Shown here one piece after another: positions 57,436 to 64,000 of a DNA stretch of 64,000 bases. The DNA comes from Chlorops oryzae (taxonomy: Eukaryota > Arthropoda > Insecta > Diptera > Chloropidae), in contig CM035809.1 of NCBI GenBank assembly GCA_020466095.1, forward strand, positions 25,721,927 through 25,785,926. Direction: 5' to 3'. Numbering within the stretch: position 1 is the first letter of the stretch; every line of letters starts with the position of its first letter. The translations under genes were made by a program, and so were the position numbers. The notes below the pieces were generated by a model. The model made no database searches and had not been told where the DNA came from. It saw only the letters and a program-made list of their open reading frames with translations.

Positions 57436-58985
57436 ATGACTTTTGAAGAGTGTTTTCTTTGCGAAAAAACAACCGATAATATTTTGGAAAAGATCGACTT
57501 TGTCAATATAACGCAAGTAGTGCCGGGAAGCAAGCGTGAAGTACGATTCGTTTTGGAGCACTTGGCAAACTGTATTCGGACCAAACTGATATTTGGAAGT
57601 GACACTACCGTTTGTTCCAAATGCTTCACAGAGCTTAGCGACTATGATGAATTGATGGTTAAACTATTGGCAAGTCAAAAACGTTTAACGGCTCGTCTGC
57701 AAGCAGTTTTAACAACAAAATGGAAAGATGGAGAAGAAGATGCGGAAAACGAGTACGTTGTATGGGAGTACGTTGTATGGGAGTACGTTGTATGGGAGTA
57801 CGTTGTATGGGAGTACGTTGTATGGGAGTACGTTGTATGGGAGTATGTTGTATGGGGTAGTTGTTGGGAGTACGTTGTATGGGAGTACGTTGTATGGGTA
57901 CGTTGTATGGGAGTACGTTGTATGGGAGTACGTTGTATGGAGTACGTTGTATGGGAGTACGTTCTATGAGCCGTGCGAGTGCGACAGCATCGAACGCCTT
58001 TGCCAATATGAAGAATAATGAAAGCTTATTTCGTGCCCATGTTCATGTTTGCTATTGCTAATCGTGCCCATTTCATGTTTGCAGGTTCGACGAGGACTCG
58101 CAAATGAAGCTAGAAGATACATTTGAAACCGAGATTGAAGCTAAAACCGAGAACATCATTGTCGACGACGATGAAGATGTTAATGACGAGAAGACCATTA
58201 TTCAAACGGATGTGGTAACAGATAACACTGACGATATGGACAACGATGACGATGATGATGACGACGACGACGACGATATGTTTCGAACGGACAAAGGAAC
58301 AGTTCTATTCGAAGGTCACCGAAGATTACCGCAAGAGTGTGTTGTATGTGGAGAAAATTTTAAGAGTAAATTAATGCTACACCAACATATAACCGAAACC
58401 CATAATGTTAAAGTCTTTGAATGTAAAATTTGTGGTGCCGTTCGAAAGGATGAGGAATATTTGGAATTGCATATGAATATCCATGAAGGTAAGACAGAAT
58501 TCGATTGTCGTTATTGTCCAAAGCGTTTCTCTCGGCCAGTTAATACATTGCGCCATATGCGAAAGCATTGGGACAAAAAGGAGTTTCAATGTGAAAAATG
58601 CGGCGAACGATTCTCATTGGATAACATGCTCTATAATCATCGACTACGACATGAAGCTGAAGAAAATCCATTAATTTGCAGCATATGCAATCAGAGTTTC
58701 AAGTCACGCAAAACCTATAATCATCATCAATTGACACACCAAAAACATAGGCCACGACATCAATGTCCCATGTGCCCAAAGTCTTTTACGGAACGTTATA
58801 CACTCAAAATGCATATGAGTACCCATGGTGAGGTGGTGAAAATAGAAAGCCGTTCATCGGATGAAGGAGTTAAAACTGTTACATCCCAAGATTTGAACTG
58901 TGTGGTTTGTGGGCAAAAATTCTTAACCAAGGAACTTCTCAATGCGCATCTTAAGGATAATCACGATGTTATTTTGAATAATTAA
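57436..58985 (+). CDS. Sry-delta: Serendipity-delta, ZAD-C2H2 zinc-finger transcription factor (2 exons)
   Basis: Exons 57,436-57,752 and 58,085-58,985 join in frame through a split Glu codon to 405 aa. The ZAD domain is at residues 5-85 (Cys6, Cys9, Cys60, Cys63), with HLANCIRTKL and CFTELSDYDELMVKLL as in Drosophila Sry-delta. The acidic linker ends in a run of Asp. Seven C2H2 fingers occupy about residues 191-398, including CRYCPKRFSRPVNTLRH, CEKCGERFSLDNMLYNH, CSICNQSFKSRKTYNHH and CPMCPKSFTERYTLKMH, near-identical to the fly protein. In Drosophila this is a nuclear DNA-binding regulator. The intron carries a 15-bp minisatellite that repeats the 5' splice site. It is convergent with RpL32, as expected for this locus. 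AATAAA at 59,073. Confidence 0.93.
57753..57975 (+). repeat. 15-bp minisatellite of reiterated 5' splice sites in the sry-delta intron
   Basis: About 15 units of GTACGTTGTATGGGA (some shortened or altered) start exactly at the first base of the intron. About 13 units hold GTACGT and one GTATGT, so each is a possible splice donor preceded by GA/GGGA. Because the unit is 15 bp, unspliced sequence stays open as EYVVW repeats. The intron ends TTTCATGTTTGCAG at 58,084. Confidence 0.93.
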
Positions 58986-59493
58986 GAAAAATTATTTATA
59001 ACTCTTTGCCGAAGGCCTAGTTGCTAGTGCAAAATTTCTTGTTAGCCTAAACGATTCATGATTTAAGCTATCAATAAATATATAAATAAAATAAATAAAA
59101 ATTTATAAATCTATTTAGACATTTGTAAGAATTCAAATAAAGTTTCCCATAATTCATGCGATCTTTAACTTATAATCACTGTACTCGTTTTAATTTACCT
59201 TAATCGATTTAACTTCATCAAATTTTGAAGTCTCCAAATTATGGAAGTTCGAAACAATTTGTATTTTTATGTTAAACTAAAGTATTATAGAAATCGATTA
59301 GATTGTATACACTATCAAATCAAGTTCGAATAATAATGGCCTATTTTTAAAAAGGATTCGTAGATAATTTAAATACATTTCCATCACCAAAAATTCTAGG
59401 TTACAATCTTCCTTATTTTGAATGACGGTTCCTGGAGAATTTTTTTTTCTAAAAATTTTTCCCCGCGGATAAATGAAGTAAACTTAGCGGGAA
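58986..59493. other. sry-delta 3' UTR and spacer, no gene seen
   Basis: AT-rich, with overlapping AATAAA sites at 59,073-59,098. No conserved frame. Confidence 0.5.
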
Positions 59494-60225
59494 TTAAGGG
59501 GACCTTCTGGTCTAGAATTTTTTGAAAATTGATTTTTTTTTTTTATATATTTCGGAAGAATAGACTTTTAAGAATATGCTGGCAAAGTTTCGTGAAGATA
59601 TTGACAATATTTGTTTTGCTACAGCCTTTTTAGAAGGTGGAGACAGCAGGCAGCGCGCTTGATCAAAGCAACTTTGAACGCGTTTATCTCAAAACCACTT
59701 TTTTTGACCTGGTGTGAATGAAAACAAAAAAACCATCGAACCGATTTGTCTGGAATTTTTATATATTATTCATAACATCAATGGCTATGGCCCGAACTAG
59801 AATCGAATTTTTATTTCAAGAACTTCATATTTTTTCATCAAAAAAATGGTCAAAAAAAAGGGGAGTTTTTGATGGTTGAAATAAAAAATTGCGCCATTTT
59901 GTCAATTTAAAAAAAAATTTTTTTTATTCTAGTTCCTGCCATAGCCGCATTCATTCTGATTAATAACATATTTTTGTTTTTTTTTTCCGATTACCAGAAC
60001 TGCCAAAATCTTTCACACCACGGAGGTACTTTTTCAAAGAGGGTCCACTTCAACGCCATTTTTAAAATACAAAAAAAAAAAAAAATTACATTTTTTATTT
60101 TTTGTCAATAAAGAATATAATAAGCCTGCATACTTAGAAAATCGTTTTTTATTTGGCTTAATACCAAAAAAAAAATCATGAAAATACCCTAAATTTTCGT
60201 GCTCTAGACCAGAAGGTCCCCTTAA
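59494..60225. mobile_element. TTAA-flanked 724-bp TIR element with perfect 19-bp ends
   Basis: TTAA (59,494-59,497) then GGGGACCTTCTGGTCTAGA; the exact complement is followed by TTAA (60,222-60,225). The interior shares the ACGCGTTTATCTCAAAACCACTT module with the GGGGGTCTTCTC family at 28,202-28,947, and has similar length and homopolymer-rich composition. No transposase. The two look like sister families using the same TTAA target. Confidence 0.9.
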
Positions 60226-60938
60226 AGGAAAAATGTGATGACCTTTGCATAAAAATGTTCGAAATTCTTGATCCCTTTATATTCAGTTTCCCTGGTGTTT
60301 AGATGGAATAGAGGGTGATTTTTCTTTTCAAATCCGTTGGAAACAATTCCCTGGGAATATTTAGAATCGGGCTGAATGAATATTAAAAAAAAAGGAAAAT
60401 GCAGGCTTCCTTTTGAATCAAGTCTTGATGTTCATTTTTTTTTAAATTAAAAATTTGAGCATGAAAAACAAGCTCAATTTGCTGATTATTGATAAAACGA
60501 ACATTTGTTTTTGAAGATCTTTTAGGCGCTCTTATAGCCTTAATATGTTTTGAAGCAAAGTCCAATAAGGGTGTTATAGAATTCTACACCTCAGAAAGAA
60601 TTCAACATCGAAGAAAGTTCAGTTCCATATAGGATCTCCAAAACGGTGGTATTGCCAGAAAGGACCTCGATTGGAAGAATAGAAGGTGTCCAATTAGCTC
60701 AAAAAGGCTTTACTTTTTAAAACTTATATTGAGAATCTGTTTTATGCGCCAAAACTTTTTTTGGAATTCGTTGAAAGGTATTCCGACCCAATAAATCAAC
60801 TGCTATTGATTCAATGAACGTTTTTTCCTCATTCATTTACAAACCACTTCACCAAAGAATACACAAAAAAACTCCTTTCTGATCTACTATAGGCATTTGT
60901 ATTCAAAATATTTAAGAAGATTAGCAACGATCTTAAGT
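60226..60938. other. Intergenic / RpL32 3' side, no gene seen
   Basis: AT-rich. The minus-strand open frame 60,383-60,565 has no recognised motif. Confidence 0.45.
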
Positions 60939-61409
60939 TTACTCGTTCTCTTGCGAACGTAGACGACCATTTGGATTTGTCAAACGGATCGAAAGTTGTT
61001 TGGCGCGTTCAACAATCTCCTTGCGCTTCTTTGAAGAGACACCATGGGCAATCTCACCGCAGTAGACACGATTCTGCATCATTAGAACTTCGAGTTCACG
61101 AACATTGTGTACAAGGAATTTCTTGAAGCCAGTTGGTAGCATATGACGAGTTCGCTTGTTGGATCCGTAACCAATGTTTGGCATAAGATATTGACCCTTG
61201 AATCGTCGACGTACTCTGTTATCAATACCTTTCGGTTTGCGCCATTTGTGCTAGAATAGAAAAAAAAAATTACAATCAAATGCTAATTCCGAATAATGTC
61301 AACAAATCCAATTTACTGAAAGTTTGGCATAACGGTCCGACTGGTGCCGAATGAAATGCTTCGTGCGCTTCTTTACAATTTTCGGTCTATATGCTGGGCG
61401 AATAGTCAT
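60939..61409 (-). CDS. RpL32: Ribosomal protein L32 (eL32, rp49)
   Basis: Component of the large ribosomal subunit. Coding exons on the minus strand: 61,409-61,317 and 61,250-60,939, joined in frame to 134 aa, the same length as the Drosophila protein. It begins [20 protein letters not shown]; the second exon starts [20 protein letters not shown] and ends [12 protein letters not shown]. The sequence is almost identical to fly Rp49. A TTATTTGCAG acceptor 7 bp before the ATG shows a further 5' non-coding exon. A pyrimidine-rich start region lies near 61,655-61,690. Between sry-delta and an SLC25A51-type carrier gene. Confidence 0.99.
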
Positions 61410-61649
61410 GTTGAGGCTGCAAATAAGGAATTATATTTGAAAATTCGTACATTGTCAAGATCTTTGTGTTAGTCCTTTCAAGACAATGCAAAGTTTTTTG
61501 TATTTATTCGAATCATTCTGTTTAAGGCTCTCATGCCATAGTTTATTGACAGATTTCAAGAAGTATTCGTTAAGACATTTCGGTGTTCACTTTGCATTTT
61601 GCCTTTTTGATGTCTTAATAATTCGAGGATTTAGTAAATAATTACGAAC

Positions 61650-61690
61650 CGCTTTTCAGAAAAGAGCACGTCAAAAAGAAAGGAACATGA
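61650..61690 (-). promoter_or_regulatory. Probable RpL32 first exon / TOP-like start region
   Basis: The minus strand reads CCTTTCTTTTTGACGTGCTC, then TTTTCTGAAAAGCG before GTTCGT. The oligopyrimidine run is like the TOP motif at ribosomal-protein gene starts. The splice donor and exact start are uncertain. Confidence 0.4.
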
Positions 61691-61795
61691 AGTTGGCTGC
61701 GATAGCAGTAAACATTTTTCACAGCGAAATGTCAATCTGTACGCAGGGTTGCATTTTACAAATTTTTTAAAAAATTTTAAGATTTCAAAACACAA

Positions 61796-62632
61796 TAGGG
61801 GTATTCACCATATATTACTATATGTGGCACTCTACAACAACTATGCTTGTTGAGTTGAAGTTGGCCCCCGTTGCATGCATTCTTATGGCAAAATCAAAAA
61901 CGTAGCACGCCCCCGAGAAATTCCGGGTCCGGTCTAACAAATCTTTTCAAATCTTGTAACATGTACCAAAATGTTTGGTATAACTCATATACATGTATAA
62001 GTGTTCGTCAAATATTTTTTGTTAAAACTCATTTTTTTCGACTAAAATATGGTTTTTATATAATATCAAAAATCTTTACGTGAAATTTTCCTTTTGTTCT
62101 TCAACAACGCTAAAGAAGAGCACTCATCCGTCGAATATGACCGAATGTTTGTTTACAAAACAGAACAGCTGATATGAACTTTTCAGTGATGTAGAAAAAA
62201 TTCTAGCTCGATACCAAAGTAATGGCTCAAGTACTTATAACAAATAATGCTAAAATGAATACAAAAACTACTTATTTTTCGAACTCCTCTCTTGAAAAGG
62301 GCACAGTATTGCATAATCTTTCATCAAAAACCTAAAAGGTTGTATACTAAAAAGAAAACATTAAAAAATTTCAACTCAAGAATGCTTAGTTACAAAATTG
62401 AGTGAGTACTCAAAACATTCTAGCATCACTAATTCGGTTGTTGTTGGGAGTGCCACATATAGTAATATATGGTATTCACAAAGGCGTCGGAAAATAGGAA
62501 AGTCGGAAAATTTTAACTGCTTAAAAAGCTGTGCAAGATACAAAAAAAGCTTTAACGTTTTTTAAGAAATCGCAATTTTCCGATTTTACGACTTTCCTAC
62601 GTTTTTAACACGCCTTTGTGAATACCCCTAAT
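61796..62632. mobile_element. GGGGTATTCAC-family MITE interrupted by a nested TIR insertion
   Basis: TA-GGGGTATTCAC at the left (61,796) and GTGAATACCCC-TA at the right (about 62,630). The inner half beyond the insertion (62,472-62,630) matches 19,799-19,967 in the opposite orientation. The element is split by a 663-bp insertion at 61,809-62,471. Confidence 0.88.
61809..62471. mobile_element. 663-bp TIR insertion with 8-bp target duplication
   Basis: GTATTCAC at 61,801-61,808 is repeated at 62,472-62,479. The insertion begins CATATATTACTATATGTG and ends with the exact complement; the TIRs are 24 bp perfect, extending into ACAACAAC-like sequence. An 8-bp duplication with CA/TG ends indicates a hAT- or P-type non-autonomous element. 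The open frame 61,871-62,083 has no known motif. Confidence 0.9.
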
Positions 62633-63254
62633 ATCTTGAAAAATTCGTTTTAAACAATAATAAATGATTGGAGATACATTTTCTTGCTCATCCTCTTATG
62701 CTTACATCCTAGAAACGTATTTAATAAAAATGGTATTTATTTTTAGACAAAATATTTCATGGGAAAGTTTTTATGTCAAAAACTATGAAATATTTGTTCG
62801 AAATTAAATTAATAAATGCGTTTTATTTGTATTTAATTCATTTAAACAATACGCACTTAATCACAGTGCCCTAAATACATATAACAATAAATATTTCAAC
62901 TTTAATACGTTAACTTAATCGTATTAGCGTCTGCTGTTCAAGCTAAACTATCAAATAGTAGGTATATTTTAAAAATTCATAACACTAAATTACAAATATA
63001 AAAACTAGGAATCCTAAAAAAAAAAAACTAGAAACCACAAGCATTTTAAATGAGAAACATACTTTAGCAATTCTTAAAGCTTTTAAGAATTTCAATTGAA
63101 TTTAAATAAAATTTTTGTTTGTCTTATTGTTAAGGTAACTTAATTTTCATATTAAAAAAAAAAAAAAAAAATAGTGCAAACCAAATATGAGTGACTATCT
63201 AATTTAATTGCACAGTCGAAGATATTTAGCGCACCTGTATTGTCGTCTCATATG
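62633..63254. other. Intergenic / carrier 3' UTR, no gene seen
   Basis: AT-rich spacer with a poly-A run at about 63,155. No conserved frame. Confidence 0.45.
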
Positions 63255-63729
63255 CTAAGCTATGAAATTTTTGATATTTTCGTACGCTGTATTCATGATT
63301 CCCCAGCTTATGAACGATCGGCATGAATTGAAACCACAGCCGCGATAAAAATGTCTAATGCTACGACCACGTTCAATATAAAGCTTTTTGTACGTACTCC
63401 ATACCGATGATGATGGCTGACCCATATCACTTTGCATTGCCACTTTGATGACATTCAAAGGATAGAAAAGTGTACTTATGGAAGCGCCTATTAGTGCGCC
63501 TGCAATAAATTCCTGCGCCGCTTTGGTATGGGCTAGTTTCTGTAATAAAATTTAAGTTGTTCAAGAACAAGAACCATATTAAATACAAATATATTTACTC
63601 TTTGAGGTAAAAGCGCTATTGCCTCTTCCCGTAAAATGAAAAAACATGCATTGGAGGGTCCATTTCGCAATAGAACTGGTACAATGCCTCGATATAGCTC
63701 AAGGAATCCATGATTGACTAAAACGTACC
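63255..63729 (-). CDS. SLC25A51: Mitochondrial carrier, SLC25A51 (NAD+ transporter) type, last two exons visible
   Basis: An inner-membrane mitochondrial carrier; human SLC25A51 imports NAD+. Minus-strand exons 63,729-63,599 and 63,539-63,255 join in frame. The first reads YVLVNHGFLELYRGIVPVLL and RNGPSNACFFILREE. The second reads AAQEFIAGALIGASISTLFY, PLNVIKVAMQSDMG, HFYRGCGFNSCRSFISWGIM and NTAYENIKNFIA then stop. The YRG-VP-LLRNGPSN and SFISWGIMNTAYE motifs closely follow SLC25A51 rather than other carriers. The N-terminal exons lie beyond the right edge; 63,730-64,000 appears to be intron. Substrate is inferred from homology only. Confidence 0.9.
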
Positions 63730-64000
63730 TAAAAAGAGAAAATAATTTTTTTTTTCAATATATTCGGTCATAGATTATTTAATTTGGTCTCCGTGTTTGT
63801 TTAGTTAGCAAGTTAGATAGGGCAATAGGTAGATAGATAACACTTTATGAATTATTTTGTGTGATCACAGTTCTATAAATAAACAAACGCAGACGACTGA
63901 ATATTGTTCGATGAAGGCAGTCGCATTACATTGACTGCGTAAGCCCATAATAATACTATGTACCTACTTATATGAAATTGTACCTATATTTGATATCAAA
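63730..64000. other. Intron of the carrier gene, no exon seen
   Basis: AT-rich sequence between the visible exon and the window edge. No further carrier-like coding segment was identified on the minus strand. Confidence 0.5.

Noticed and set aside
57121..57561. 146-codon minus-strand ORF overlapping sry-delta exon 1
   Set aside because: It overlaps the conserved ZAD coding sequence in antisense and has no recognised domain.
57728..58061. Repeat-rich open frames (STLYG, GVRCM and TPIQR types)
   Set aside because: They are other-frame readings of the 15-bp intronic minisatellite of sry-delta.

Overview
The window looks like euchromatic DNA of a non-drosophilid higher fly, most simply a tephritid-type fruit fly. 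The evidence is a set of proteins very close to Drosophila ones (Axin, RpL32, Janus-A, Serendipity-delta), AT-rich intergenic DNA, and spacers crowded with short non-autonomous terminal-inverted-repeat (TIR) and foldback elements. All genes are eukaryotic with GT-AG introns. I see no CRISPR, rRNA, functional tRNA, operon or autonomous transposase.

Layout. 1-11,290: two diverged copies of one large repeat unit. Each carries a GATGATGGT minisatellite and a TTAA-flanked TIR element; the second also carries a 2.0-kb foldback and a 0.49-kb TIR insertion whose empty sites survive in the first. 11,230-26,000: gene-poor DNA with many small TIR elements, including two 0.9-kb copies of an element holding two tRNA-like modules. 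26,098-32,797: Axin (Axn) in ten coding exons, RGS domain at the start and DIX domain at the end, with repeats in its introns. 35,900-41,660: a scrambled, decayed cluster of ING-type PHD-finger gene pieces on both strands. 41,660-47,470: mostly repeat-derived DNA with one small orphan ORF. 47,477-64,000: a compact gene block. It holds janA (+) with a zeste/MSANTD-like gene nested antisense in its second intron, a Tctex1 dynein light chain (-), three ZAD-C2H2 zinc-finger genes of the Serendipity-delta type (+,-,+), RpL32 (-), and the last two exons of an SLC25A51-type mitochondrial carrier (-).

Together. janA, sry-type genes and RpL32 side by side match the classic Drosophila 99D neighbourhood, which supports the gene names. 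The genes are not one pathway: Axn is the Wnt destruction-complex scaffold, the ZAD proteins are predicted DNA-binding regulators, RpL32 is ribosomal, and janA, the dynein light chain and the carrier are household functions. Four single-base frameshifts occur in otherwise conserved exons (two in Axn, two in the first ZAD gene) and may be assembly errors.

Most unusual signals: a 15-bp intronic minisatellite in sry-delta whose every unit repeats the 5' splice site and stays open in frame; a TIR element family carrying two tRNA-like cassettes; two TTAA-targeting TIR families sharing an internal module; a hairpin with arms of about 830 bp; and an ATG split by an intron in the gene nested inside janA.
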